A DNA stretch of 64,000 nt from Christiangramia sabulilitoris (lineage in GTDB: Bacteria > Bacteroidota > Bacteroidia > Flavobacteriales > Flavobacteriaceae): NCBI RefSeq assembly GCF_007050985.1, contig NZ_VHSF01000001.1:1-64000 (forward strand). Reading direction: 5' to 3'. Below, piece after piece: positions 10,494 to 18,700 of this stretch; within the stretch, counting starts at the first letter, position 1, and every line of letters starts with the position of its first letter. Under the pieces are notes generated by a model that was not told where the DNA came from, did not search any database, and was given only the letters and a program-made list of their open reading frames with translations. A program made the position numbers and the translations under genes.

Positions 10494-10979
10494 ATGAAGA
10501 GATTAGTTTTAGTAAGACATGGAAAATCTTCCTGGGATAATGATCTGCCAGATCATAGACGCCCATTGAAAAATCGGGCATATAAAGACGCAGAAGTTGT
10601 GCTGAATTCTTTTCAGAATTTCTATGAGCCAGGAGGCCTGTTCTGGAGCAGTCATGCAGTCAGAGCTCATGAAACAGCTAAAATATTCAAGGAACGTCTA
10701 AAGGTTCCTGACGATCATTTCGAGGTAAAAGAAGAATTATATACCTTCAACCAGAACGATCTCCTCTCTGTTATTCAATCATGTGGAGATGAAACAGATA
10801 AGCTAATAGTGTTTGGCCATAATCCTGCGATGACCATCCTCGTGAACTCCCTGGGGGATAAAAGAATTGATAATTTACCTACAACCGGTCTGTGTGTAAT
10901 AGATTTTGAGGTAGATTCGTGGGAGGATATTCGAAAAGGCAAAACGATTTTAACTTTAATGCCAAAAAATCTCCGATAG
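10494..10979 (+). CDS. SixA-like histidine phosphatase
   Basis: A 161-residue member of the histidine phosphatase superfamily. The catalytic RHG motif is at residues 8-10 (LVRHGKSSW), a conserved arginine/histidine lies in WSSHAVRAHETA, and the second catalytic histidine is in VFGHNPAM. Size and layout match SixA-type proteins, which in Escherichia coli act on phosphohistidine in signalling or phosphotransfer proteins. The physiological substrate here cannot be told from sequence. It sits 3 bases after pdxH and 6 bases before ppk1, so it is co-transcribed with the polyphosphate genes; a link to phosphate metabolism is plausible but is inference from position. Confidence 0.87.
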   Translation: MKRLVLVRHGKSSWDNDLPDHRRPLKNRAYKDAEVVLNSFQNFYEPGGLFWSSHAVRAHETAKIFKERLKVPDDHFEVKEELYTFNQNDLLSVIQSCGDETDKLIVFGHNPAMTILVNSLGDKRIDNLPTTGLCVIDFEVDSWEDIRKGKTILTLMPKNLR

Positions 10980-10985
10980 TATTTT

Positions 10986-13088
10986 ATGGCAGAGAAACGT
11001 TATATAAACAGAGAATTAAGCTGGCTGTCTTTTAATGCCAGAGTTCTACAGGAAGCCGCAGATGAAACCGTTCCCTTAATTGAAAGACTTAGGTTTCTGG
11101 GAATATTTTCAAATAACCTGGATGAATTTTTTAAGGTGAGATATGCTACCGTAAAGCGTATTGACCTTGCCGGTAAAGCAGGAAAAAAAGTTCTTGGGGG
11201 AATTAAGGCTAATAAATTACTGGAAGCGATCACGAAAATTGTGATAGATCAGCAATCTGAAAGTTTGAAGATACTTGATGACATTCAAACCAAGCTGAAA
11301 TCTCATAATATTCATGTTATTAATGAAGACCAGGTGACGCCTAACCAGAAGGAATTTATTAAAAATTTCTTTCTCAGCAAGGTGAGCCCGGCACTGGTTA
11401 CCATCATTCTTAATGATCTGCCGGAAATGCCCTCGCTTAAGGATAGTGCGGCATATTTAGCGGTAAAAATGGTAATGTCTGATGATACCGAACCTTCCCA
11501 GGGAATTTCAAAAATCATAAACCGAAAGGTCAATGAAAAGCGCTATGTTCTTATCGAGATCCCACGTAACATCGAAAGATTTGTAGTTCTGCCGGAAGAG
11601 AATGGTAAGCAATATGTTATTCTGCTGGATGACCTTATAAGATTCAATCTCAATACCATATTTAATATTTTCAGCTACGAAAGCCTTTCGGCGCACATGA
11701 TCAAGATCACCAGGGATGCTGAACTCGATCTGGATAGTGACCTGAGTAAAAGTTTTATTGAAAAAATATCTGATAGTGTAAGAGATAGAATAAAAGGAGA
11801 TCCCGTAAGATTCGTTTATGATAAGAACATCGACAGTGATACACTTACTTACCTGATGAATAAGATGGGTATCGATTCCACCGATAGTATAATTCCCGGT
11901 GGGCGTTACCATAACAGGCGGGATTATATGGGATTCCCCAGCCTTGGTGGTCCGGAACTACAATATGAAGTCAGAGAACCATTACCAATTCCCGGCCTTA
12001 TCTTACAGACCAGTGTACTAAAGGGGATCGCCGAAAAAGATTATCTGTTATACACGCCTTATCAAAGTTTTGCTTACGTGGTGAAATTCCTAAGGGAGGC
12101 GGCGCTGGATCCCAGGGTGAAAACCATTAAGATCACCATTTACAGACTGGCTAAAATATCTCATATCGCCAGCTCATTGATCAATGCTGTTAAAAATGGC
12201 AAAAAGGTGACCGTCCAGATTGAACTCAGGGCGCGATTCGATGAAGTAGCGAACATTCGTTATGCTGAACAAATGCAGGAGGAAGGGGTTAACCTGATCT
12301 TTGGCGTGCCCGGCCTGAAAGTACACTGCAAAACCTGTGTTATCGAGAGGGAAGAAGACGGGAAATTGAAAAGATATGGATTTATAAGCACCGGGAACTT
12401 CAACGAAAGTACTTCAAAGGTATATACAGATTACACGCTTTTCACAGCCGATCCGGCAATTTTGAGGGAAGTAGATATGGTGTTCGATTTCTTTGAAACA
12501 AATTATAAAGTTAACAAGTATAAGCATCTTATTGTTTCGCCGCATTATACCAGGAATGTGATTTATAACCTGATTCAGAACGAGATTGATAATGCGAGAA
12601 ACGGCAAACCTGCAGGAATAAGATTAAAACTGAACAGCCTTTCAGATAACGGTGTTATTGAAAAACTATATACAGCCAGTAAGGCCGGAGTAAAAATAAA
12701 GCTAATTGTAAGAGGAATTTGCTGCCTGGTACCGGGGATAAAGGGCCTTAGTGAAAATATTGAAGCTATTAGTATAGTAGATAAATTCCTAGAGCATCCG
12801 CGTGTTTTCATATTTGAGAATAATGAAAACCCAAGGATCTATATTTCTTCAGCAGATTTTATGACCAGAAATCTGGATCAAAGAGTTGAGATTTCCTGTC
12901 CTATTTATGATGAAGATATTAAGCAGGAACTTATTGAAACTTTCGAGATTAGCTGGAATGATAATGTGAAAGCCAGAAACCATTGTCCCGGAATAGAAAA
13001 TCCTTATCGGGAAAATGACAAACCTGCCTTGAGGTCACAATTTGCATTATATGATTACTATTTAAGAAAGACAGACATTCAGGAGTAA
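10986..13088 (+). CDS. ppk1: Polyphosphate kinase 1
   Basis: Transfers the gamma phosphate of ATP onto growing inorganic polyphosphate, reversibly. The protein has 700 residues, the usual PPK1 length. It begins with the family N-terminus RYINRELSWLSFN. The phosphohistidine region reads GLKVHCKTC, with His at about residue 447 (equivalent to His435 of E. coli), and the second active-site histidine is in LEHPRVFIFEN at about residue 604 (equivalent to His592). GFISTGNFNEST and FMTRNLDQRVE are further PPK landmarks. ppx begins 2 bases after its stop, so synthesis and breakdown of polyphosphate are encoded together. Nothing unusual is seen in the catalytic residues. Confidence 0.97.
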   Translation: MAEKRYINRELSWLSFNARVLQEAADETVPLIERLRFLGIFSNNLDEFFKVRYATVKRIDLAGKAGKKVLGGIKANKLLEAITKIVIDQQSESLKILDDIQTKLKSHNIHVINEDQVTPNQKEFIKNFFLSKVSPALVTIILNDLPEMPSLKDSAAYLAVKMVMSDDTEPSQGISKIINRKVNEKRYVLIEIPRNIERFVVLPEENGKQYVILLDDLIRFNLNTIFNIFSYESLSAHMIKITRDAELDLDSDLSKSFIEKISDSVRDRIKGDPVRFVYDKNIDSDTLTYLMNKMGIDSTDSIIPGGRYHNRRDYMGFPSLGGPELQYEVREPLPIPGLILQTSVLKGIAEKDYLLYTPYQSFAYVVKFLREAALDPRVKTIKITIYRLAKISHIASSLINAVKNGKKVTVQIELRARFDEVANIRYAEQMQEEGVNLIFGVPGLKVHCKTCVIEREEDGKLKRYGFISTGNFNESTSKVYTDYTLFTADPAILREVDMVFDFFETNYKVNKYKHLIVSPHYTRNVIYNLIQNEIDNARNGKPAGIRLKLNSLSDNGVIEKLYTASKAGVKIKLIVRGICCLVPGIKGLSENIEAISIVDKFLEHPRVFIFENNENPRIYISSADFMTRNLDQRVEISCPIYDEDIKQELIETFEISWNDNVKARNHCPGIENPYRENDKPALRSQFALYDYYLRKTDIQE

Positions 13089-13089
13089 A

Positions 13090-13995
13090 ATGATCAAACA
13101 AAAAACCTACGCCGCTATAGATATTGGTTCTAATGCCATCAGGCTCCTTATATCCACCATTACTGAAAAGGAAGGGATGGAAACAAATTTCAGGAAAACC
13201 TCGCTGGTTCGTGTACCTATAAGATTGGGAGCAGATGTGTTTTTAAAGCAAAAAGTTTCTGAAAAAAACAGGTTGAGAGTAATTGATACTATGCAGGCTT
13301 TTAGTTTATTAATGAAATCTCATGGCGTTGAGAAATATAAAGCCTATGCAACTTCTGCCATGCGTGAAGCCGGGAATGCTCTTGAAATTGCGCGGACCGT
13401 CAAAGAAAAGACTGAGATAGAAATAGAAGTTATAGATGGGTCCCACGAAGCGGCAATTATCGCAGCCACAGATCTGCATGCCCTCATACAGAACGATTGT
13501 AATTATCTGTATGTGGATGTGGGAGGTGGAAGTACCGAATATACTATGTACAGCAATGGAAAGACAATTGCCTCCAGAAGTTTTAAAGTGGGAACCGTGA
13601 GGATGATGGAGGACCTGGTGGAGCATAAGACCTGGGAGGAGATGCAACAGTGGGTAAAAGAGACCACAAAAGATTATAAGGATATAGACCTTATTGGATC
13701 TGGTGGAAATATAAATAACATTTTTAAGACCAGCGGGAAAAAGGAAGGTAAGCCTTTAAGTCTGAAATATCTTAAGGACTATGACGAAAAACTAAATTCC
13801 TATACCTACGAGGAAAGGATCACCGAGCTGGACCTTAAAAATGACCGGGCAGATGTGATTATTCCTGCCTCGAAGATCTATGTAAATTCCATGAAGTGGG
13901 CTAAGGCAAACTGGATCTATGTCCCTAAAATTGGACTGGCAGACGGTATAATTAAATCATTATACAATGAGTCCAGAAGAAGGAAAAGCTCTTAA
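13090..13995 (+). CDS. ppx: Exopolyphosphatase, Ppx/GppA family, short form
   Basis: Hydrolyses terminal phosphates from polyphosphate, or removes the 5' gamma phosphate from pppGpp; sequence alone does not separate the two. The 301-residue protein contains only the two actin/Hsp70-like ATPase-fold lobes (AIDIGSNAIRLLI at the start, YVDVGGGSTEY near residue 140, IGSGGNINN near 200) and lacks the C-terminal HD-like extension of the roughly 500-residue E. coli enzyme. Short forms like this are common in Bacteroidota. It directly follows ppk1. Its TAA overlaps the stop of miaE on the other strand in the palindrome TTAA at 13992-13995, so the two genes converge with no spacer and no visible terminator. 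Confidence 0.92.
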   Translation: MIKQKTYAAIDIGSNAIRLLISTITEKEGMETNFRKTSLVRVPIRLGADVFLKQKVSEKNRLRVIDTMQAFSLLMKSHGVEKYKAYATSAMREAGNALEIARTVKEKTEIEIEVIDGSHEAAIIAATDLHALIQNDCNYLYVDVGGGSTEYTMYSNGKTIASRSFKVGTVRMMEDLVEHKTWEEMQQWVKETTKDYKDIDLIGSGGNINNIFKTSGKKEGKPLSLKYLKDYDEKLNSYTYEERITELDLKNDRADVIIPASKIYVNSMKWAKANWIYVPKIGLADGIIKSLYNESRRRKSS

Positions 13996-14573
13996 CCGTG
14001 TATGCTTTCTTTGGTGCCTAGATCTTTCATGACCTGGGCTTCGAACTCTAATAGTTCCTGCCATTTCTGGTCCACGATCTTTCTGTCTCCATATTTCCTG
14101 GCGAATTTAAGGAACATGGTATAGTGATTTGCTTCACTTACCATGAGATCTCTGTAGAATTTTGCCAGCTCCTGGTCTTCTAATTCTTCTGATAGTAACC
14201 TGAATCTTTCACAACTTCTGGCTTCTATAAGGCCTGCGATCAAAAGCCTGTGCACCATCTGGGTTACCCGGCTTCCTCCTTTTGGGAAAAATTCCCGAAG
14301 TTTAAGGACATATTCATCCTTACGATCCCAACCCATCTTAAAGCCCATTCTAAGGATGCGATCATGCACCATCTTGAAATGTCCCATTTCCTCTCTGGCC
14401 AGAGCCGTCATAGCGGTAACTAATTCTGAATATTCCGGGTAGGTCACGATAAACGAAATCGCCGTAGAAGCAGCCTTTTGTTCACAATATGCATGGTCTA
14501 CGAGAATATCTTCAATATTCTTTTCCGCAATATCTGCCCACCTGGGATCTGTTGGTAATTTTAGTCCTAACAT
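13992..14573 (-). CDS. miaE: tRNA-(ms2io6A)-hydroxylase
   Basis: A non-haem di-iron monooxygenase of the ferritin-like fold that hydroxylates the isopentenyl group of ms2i6A at position 37 of tRNAs reading UNN codons. The 193-residue protein carries the expected paired ExxH-type iron ligands: HAYCEQKAAS near residue 30, REEMGHFKM near 80, IEARSCERF near 128 and SEANHYTMF near 160. It lies 2 bases after the dnaX stop on the same strand, so it is probably the second gene of that operon. The family match is strong. The modification itself needs MiaA and MiaB, which are not in the window. Confidence 0.93.
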   Translation of the reverse strand: MLGLKLPTDPRWADIAEKNIEDILVDHAYCEQKAASTAISFIVTYPEYSELVTAMTALAREEMGHFKMVHDRILRMGFKMGWDRKDEYVLKLREFFPKGGSRVTQMVHRLLIAGLIEARSCERFRLLSEELEDQELAKFYRDLMVSEANHYTMFLKFARKYGDRKIVDQKWQELLEFEAQVMKDLGTKESIHG

Positions 14574-14575
14574 AA

Positions 14576-16513
14576 TTATACGTCTAGATCAAAAGTTGCT
14601 CTTAATTTATCTAATAAAGGATTGCTTTCCTTTAATTTCTCATATTTTTCCTGTGGCGTGAAGGCATACTTTTTGGAAATCACTTCATCTACATGAATAT
14701 TCAGGCTAATATGTGTGTTTCTCAGCTTAGCCTTGAGAAAGGTCATCAGCCTGTTTTCTTCTCTTTCCAGGTCAATCTTCATCGTTTCATTTGGAAAGGT
14801 GAGATGAATTTCAGTATTATTTTGCAGGGTAGGGCTCTGGGATTCAAAAATCGAAGCAAGGATTTTTTCACCCTTTCTTTTTAATTTTTCAGTATAATTC
14901 TTCCATTCCTGCACCAGGGTTTCCTCAGTGAACTTATCGTCCATTACCTTTTCTACCGGCATCATAGCTTTTTGCTGTTCAGCCATTTCCCGTTTTTTAC
15001 CAATGCTCTTCAGGGAAAGTCCAGAGACTTTTTCTCTTGTGATCTCCGGCATTCTTTTTTGACCGGATTCAGTTTTAGGTGCTACCAGCTCAGTTGAATC
15101 TTCCCGTGACTTCTGCTGATCCTGCTGAAAAGATGGATTAGGATCAGGCTCTTTTGAAGCTTCTTCCTTCTGTTGCTGAATTTCCTCTTTCTGGTTTAGT
15201 TCTTCTGTTTGCTGAGTCTGCTGAGGCTTGACCGTACTTTCGGCCGGACTTTCTTCGGAATAATATTTTTTTTCCTCTTCGTTCGCACAATATTCTGGTG
15301 CTGCCTTTTCCTGTGGAAGCCTTACCTCTTCAGCCGGAGAGGAAGTATTATGTTCATTATCCCTAACCAGTTCTTTATTTTCCCTGGAAATACGAACGGC
15401 ATCCACCTCAAAATTAGAGGCAGGGATTATTTTATGGTTAGTCTTTTTTTTTTCGGCGTCAAAACCTATAGATGCCAATTGCATCAGGCAGAGTTCCACT
15501 AAAAGTCTTTGGTTATGACTGGTTTTATATTTAAGGTCACAGGAATTGGCCAGTTCTATAGCTTCCAGTAAAAAAGTATGAGAGGTTATCTGGGATTGCT
15601 CAAAATATTTAGCCTTTGTTTGATCACCTACTTCCAGGAGTGTAATGGTTCTCTGATCCTTACAAACCATCAAATTCCTGAAATGCGATGCAAGGCCGGC
15701 AATGAAATGGTGTCCATCGAAACCGCTGGATAAGATATCATTATACTTTACCAGTAGGTTTGGGATGTCATTATCCAGTATTAGATCTGTTACCTGCATA
15801 TAGGTATCATAATCCAGAACATTTAGGTTTTCAGTCACGGCCTGCCTGGTGAGATCATTACCGCTAAAGCTTACCACACGGTCATAAATTGAAAGGGCAT
15901 CCCTCATCGCCCCGTCTGCTTTTTGAGCAATTATATGCAAAGCATCATCTTCGGCATCTACACCTTCCTGTTTTGCGATATGACCCAGGTAGTTCTTGGC
16001 ATCTGTTACCGTAATTCTTTTAAAATCGAAGATCTGGCATCTCGAAAGAATCGTAGGTATGATCTTATGTTTTTCAGTAGTTGCGAGTATAAAGATCGCA
16101 TGTTTAGGTGGTTCTTCAAGTGTCTTTAGAAAGGCATTAAACGCCGACTGGGACAACATGTGCACCTCATCTATGATATAAACTTTGTAATTACCAACTT
16201 GCGGAGGGATCCTTACCTGGTCAATAAGATTCCTGATATCATCTACGGAATTATTAGAAGCAGCATCTAATTCAAAAATATTGAAAGCAAAATCCTCATC
16301 TGGATCCTGTGTTTCTTTTTGATTGATCATTTTAGCAAGAATACGCGCACAAGTGGTCTTACCTACACCACGGGGTCCAGTAAACAATAAAGCCTGAGCC
16401 AGGTGATTATTATTAATGGCATTTGCCAGGGTATTGGTGATGGCCTGCTGGCCCACCACATCTTTAAAGGTTTGCGGCCTGTACTTTCTTGCCGATACTA
16501 CAAAATGCTCCAT
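14576..16513 (-). CDS. dnaX: DNA polymerase III subunit gamma/tau
   Basis: The ATPase of the replicative clamp loader. From MEHFVVSARKYRPQ the protein has 645 residues: Walker A GPRGVGKTT at 46-54, Walker B IIDEVH near 113-118, sensor ATTEKHK near 144-150 and the SRC arginine finger at 157-159, then a lid, domain III to about residue 353, and a long Glu/Gln/Lys-rich tau tail. The usual four-cysteine zinc module after Walker A is missing, replaced by a DEDF stretch. I chose the ATG at 16513 over one 33 bases upstream because a -7 element (TATATTTG, 16531-16538) lies inside that extension. A run of ten A residues in the coding strand at codons 354-357 invites slippage, which would end the protein just after domain III. 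Confidence 0.96.
   Translation of the reverse strand: MEHFVVSARKYRPQTFKDVVGQQAITNTLANAINNNHLAQALLFTGPRGVGKTTCARILAKMINQKETQDPDEDFAFNIFELDAASNNSVDDIRNLIDQVRIPPQVGNYKVYIIDEVHMLSQSAFNAFLKTLEEPPKHAIFILATTEKHKIIPTILSRCQIFDFKRITVTDAKNYLGHIAKQEGVDAEDDALHIIAQKADGAMRDALSIYDRVVSFSGNDLTRQAVTENLNVLDYDTYMQVTDLILDNDIPNLLVKYNDILSSGFDGHHFIAGLASHFRNLMVCKDQRTITLLEVGDQTKAKYFEQSQITSHTFLLEAIELANSCDLKYKTSHNQRLLVELCLMQLASIGFDAEKKKTNHKIIPASNFEVDAVRISRENKELVRDNEHNTSSPAEEVRLPQEKAAPEYCANEEEKKYYSEESPAESTVKPQQTQQTEELNQKEEIQQQKEEASKEPDPNPSFQQDQQKSREDSTELVAPKTESGQKRMPEITREKVSGLSLKSIGKKREMAEQQKAMMPVEKVMDDKFTEETLVQEWKNYTEKLKRKGEKILASIFESQSPTLQNNTEIHLTFPNETMKIDLEREENRLMTFLKAKLRNTHISLNIHVDEVISKKYAFTPQEKYEKLKESNPLLDKLRATFDLDV
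15444..15453 (-). promoter_or_regulatory. A10 slippery run in dnaX, candidate gamma-forming site
   Basis: The coding strand reads GCC GAA AAA AAA AAG ACT AAC, giving ten A residues in a row at codons 354-357. Gaining one A makes the next codons GAC TAA, an immediate stop; losing one A leads to a TAA about six codons on. Either slip would give a protein of about 358-361 residues ending right after clamp-loader domain III, the position of a gamma subunit. Thermus thermophilus dnaX is known to make gamma through transcriptional slippage on an A9 run. Here it is a sequence-based proposal. Confidence 0.55.
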
Positions 16514-16530
16514 CAAAAAATATTGAACTA

Positions 16531-16538
16531 CAAATATA
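16531..16538 (-). promoter_or_regulatory. -7 promoter element of dnaX
   Basis: Read on the minus strand this is TATATTTG, matching the Bacteroidota TAnnTTTG element. It places transcription start roughly ten bases before the ATG at 16513 and argues against the longer reading frame. No clear -33 TTG is seen. Confidence 0.55.
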
Positions 16539-16615
16539 AAAATCACAGCTCTAAAGTCCGTTAGGAACAGGCTTATTTATGAACAAATACGGCAAGAAAT
16601 CAACATAATTTAACT

Positions 16616-16623
16616 TACATTTG
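16616..16623 (+). promoter_or_regulatory. -7 promoter element of rnpB
   Basis: TACATTTG fits TAnnTTTG and ends about six bases before the first base of the RNase P RNA P1 stem, exactly where the -7 element should be for a transcript beginning at the mature 5' end. Confidence 0.65.
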
Positions 16624-16628
16624 CCTCA

Positions 16629-16935
16629 AAGCAGGCCGCCTTATCGCTCCGACATTTTTCGGAGAGGAAAGTCCGGACACCGCAGGGCAGTATAGTGGGT
16701 AACGCCCACCGGTCGTGAGATCAGGACAAGTGCAACAGAAAGAATGTACAGGTTAAGCTGTAGTGAAATCAGGTAAACTCTATACGGTGCAATGCCATGT
16801 AAACCGGCATTTAAGGATCGCCCGTTCGTTGCCGGAGGGTAGGCAGCTAAAAATTGGTGGTAACGCTAATTTCAGATAAATGATAAGGAACCCGATCAAT
16901 TATCGGGTTACAGAATCCGGCTTACAGGCCTGCTT
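16629..16935 (+). ncRNA. rnpB: RNase P RNA, bacterial type A
   Basis: The catalytic RNA that trims the 5' leader of precursor tRNAs. The two ends pair as helix P1: AAGCAGGCC at the start with GGCCTGCTT at the finish. Conserved core segments are present: GAGGAAAGTCCGGACACC near 16663-16680 (the CR-I region), GGTAACGCC, AAACTCTATACGGTGCAATGCC-like P-domain sequence near 16775-16798, and CAGAATCCGGCTTACAG just before the 3' end (the CR-V region). A T-run at 16933-16939 follows the P1 strand and probably ends transcription; it touches the stop codon of the convergent GH16 gene. Ends are set from P1 pairing and may be off by a base or two. Confidence 0.95.
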
Positions 16936-16937
16936 TT

Positions 16938-17768
16938 TTATTCTTCCTTGGTTTTATAAACCCTGACATAATCAATAAGGAATTTTTGAGGTAAGATATC
17001 CGGATTTACCGGTCCGGGCCAGTTACCGCCCAGGGCCAGATTCAGGATAAGATAAAATGGTTTCCTGAAAGGATTATTTTCAGTACCGGCCTGTTCCAGG
17101 TTGAAACTATGATATATAAAATTATCTACCGAAAATTCTATTTTTTCCCGGTCCCAGTTTACCGCATAGACATGATAATCTTTGGAAACATTTTCTACGG
17201 AAATTTTACCACCATCAGATTGAATACCACTGCTGTTATCTGACGGAAAATGAACGGTTGCATGAATTTCTTCAGGAGAAATCCCAACATGTTCCATGAT
17301 ATCAATTTCACCGGCCAGGGGATATTCAACATCATCAAAATTCGCACCCAGCATCCAGATAGCCGGCCAGACTCCATTGCCCGAAGGTAATTTTGCACGA
17401 ACTTCCACGCGACCGTATTTAAATTCGAATTTATCTTTGGTATGTATGCTTCCTGAAGTATAGGAAGAAGCAGGCGTATTATAGCGGTAATTCTTTATCG
17501 CCGGATTATATTTTTTGTTCCGGTAATTTTCTTTTCTGGCTACGATCTCAAGTTTTCCATCTCTAACCTTTACATTTTTCCTGCGAACGGTATAGATTTG
17601 CTCTTCCTGATTCCTGATATAACCAATTTCAAAATTCCACTTTTCTGGATCTGGTTTCCCTGAATTTTCAAATTCATCGCTCCATATTAGTACATCATTC
17701 TGTGCGGCCATATCCAGATTAGAAAATAAGAGAAATATCAGGGTAATATTAAAGAATGAGAAATTCAT
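16938..17768 (-). CDS. Glycoside hydrolase family 16, laminarinase-like
   Basis: A secreted endo-beta-glucanase of 276 residues. A signal peptide (residues 1-22, ending near DMAAQ) leads into the GH16 beta-sandwich. The catalytic motif GEIDIMEH lies at 153-160, with Glu154 as nucleophile and Glu159 as acid/base, the arrangement with an extra residue typical of beta-1,3-glucanases. Conserved WPAIWMLG precedes it and LNLALGGNWPG comes later. Laminarin, the storage glucan of algae, is the likely substrate for a marine flavobacterium, but lichenan-type activity is possible. No SusC/SusD pair or other carbohydrate gene is nearby, so it is not part of a utilisation locus here; it trails a housekeeping operon, 1 base after the gene before it. 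Confidence 0.92.
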   Translation of the reverse strand: MNFSFFNITLIFLLFSNLDMAAQNDVLIWSDEFENSGKPDPEKWNFEIGYIRNQEEQIYTVRRKNVKVRDGKLEIVARKENYRNKKYNPAIKNYRYNTPASSYTSGSIHTKDKFEFKYGRVEVRAKLPSGNGVWPAIWMLGANFDDVEYPLAGEIDIMEHVGISPEEIHATVHFPSDNSSGIQSDGGKISVENVSKDYHVYAVNWDREKIEFSVDNFIYHSFNLEQAGTENNPFRKPFYLILNLALGGNWPGPVNPDILPQKFLIDYVRVYKTKEE

Positions 17769-17769
17769 T

Positions 17770-18150
17770 CTATTTCACTTCTTCCAGAATATTTTTAGCC
17801 CAGGATAAAGCTTTCTCCTTAGTATCGAATAATTCATAAGGAACAGGAGAGAAGTTTTTTTCAAAATTTGCAGTCTTTAGCCTTTCCGGTTTATCACTGA
17901 CCACAGCAATTCCTTTTAAGGTATTGGTTTGAATAAGATTAATGTAAACTACAGGGTTTACATTATAATTATATTTTCTGTTTGTAATATATACAAATGG
18001 CTTACCGTCAAAATTATCCCGGCAGATTTTTCTCAGCTCGGCTATATGATGCTGGTCGAATATGATATCTTCTTTTACGGTAGAAATAACAACCGATTCG
18101 AAGAATTCAAGATATGTAAAACTTAATTCTAATTTTCTGATCGTGGTCAT
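17770..18150 (-). CDS. Unknown protein, possibly SpoIIAA/STAS-like
   Basis: I do not recognise this 126-residue protein with confidence. It has no signal peptide or membrane segment. The pattern of alternating strands and helices (FFESVVISTVKED, a helix HHIAELRKICRD, then KPFVYITNRK, VVYINLIQ and KGIAVVS) resembles the small STAS-like proteins found in many Bacteroidota, which are cytosolic and of unknown role. It lies 16 bases downstream of rsmD and 1 base upstream of the GH16 gene, all on the minus strand, so it is probably co-transcribed with both. The function call is a fold-level guess only. Confidence 0.6.
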   Translation of the reverse strand: MTTIRKLELSFTYLEFFESVVISTVKEDIIFDQHHIAELRKICRDNFDGKPFVYITNRKYNYNVNPVVYINLIQTNTLKGIAVVSDKPERLKTANFEKNFSPVPYELFDTKEKALSWAKNILEEVK

Positions 18151-18166
18151 AACTCAATATAACAAT

Positions 18167-18700
18167 TTATTCGAAGAAACTGAAAACAGAACTTCCGTAC
18201 TTCCGGCTTTCGCGAAAGTTTTCGAGATCAGAAAGATCAGTGTGTTTAGAATGTTCAAGAACCAGTTGTCCCTGTTCCAGTAACATTTCTTTTTCAAACA
18301 CCAATGAAACAATTTTTGAAAAATCCGCTTTATCCAGATTGTACGGAGGATCACCAAAAATAATATCGGCTTTTATGGGAGCCTTTTCCAGGTATTTGAA
18401 GACGTCACTTTTAATAGTGGTAATGGTAAAATTTAATTCTGAAGATGTTTTCTTTATAAACTTCACGCAATCGTAGTTCGCATCTACTGCAGTAATATCT
18501 ACTGCACCTCTGGCGGCGAATTCATAAGCTATATTTCCGGTTCCCGAGAACAGGTCTAATACCTTAACTGTAGAGATATGATAGTCATTATTCAAAATAT
18601 TGAACAATGCTTCCTTGGCCATATCTGTAGTTGGTCTAACCGGAAGTTTAGAGGGAGCAGTAATCCTTCTTCCTTTGTGGGTCCCTGAAATAATTCGCAT
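18167..18700 (-). CDS. rsmD: 16S rRNA (guanine966-N2)-methyltransferase
   Basis: Methylates G966 of 16S rRNA near the ribosomal P site, using S-adenosylmethionine. The 177-residue size is typical. Family landmarks are the N-terminal MRIISGTHKGRRI, RPTTDMAKEALFNIL, the SAM-binding loop VLDLFSGTGNIAYE near residue 47, and the catalytic N-methyltransferase motif DPPYNL near residue 117. The gene abuts the DUF3822 gene (the ATG shares a base with its stop region), a pairing that recurs in Bacteroidota. Confidence 0.94.
   Translation of the reverse strand: MRIISGTHKGRRITAPSKLPVRPTTDMAKEALFNILNNDYHISTVKVLDLFSGTGNIAYEFAARGAVDITAVDANYDCVKFIKKTSSELNFTITTIKSDVFKYLEKAPIKADIIFGDPPYNLDKADFSKIVSLVFEKEMLLEQGQLVLEHSKHTDLSDLENFRESRKYGSSVFSFFE

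Noticed and set aside
11508-11912. 134-residue minus-strand frame inside ppk1
   Set aside because: It lies fully antisense to a complete PPK1 and shows no known motif or start context.
13309-13647. 112-residue minus-strand frame inside ppx
   Set aside because: Antisense to the conserved nucleotide-binding region of Ppx; His/Ile-rich and without family features.
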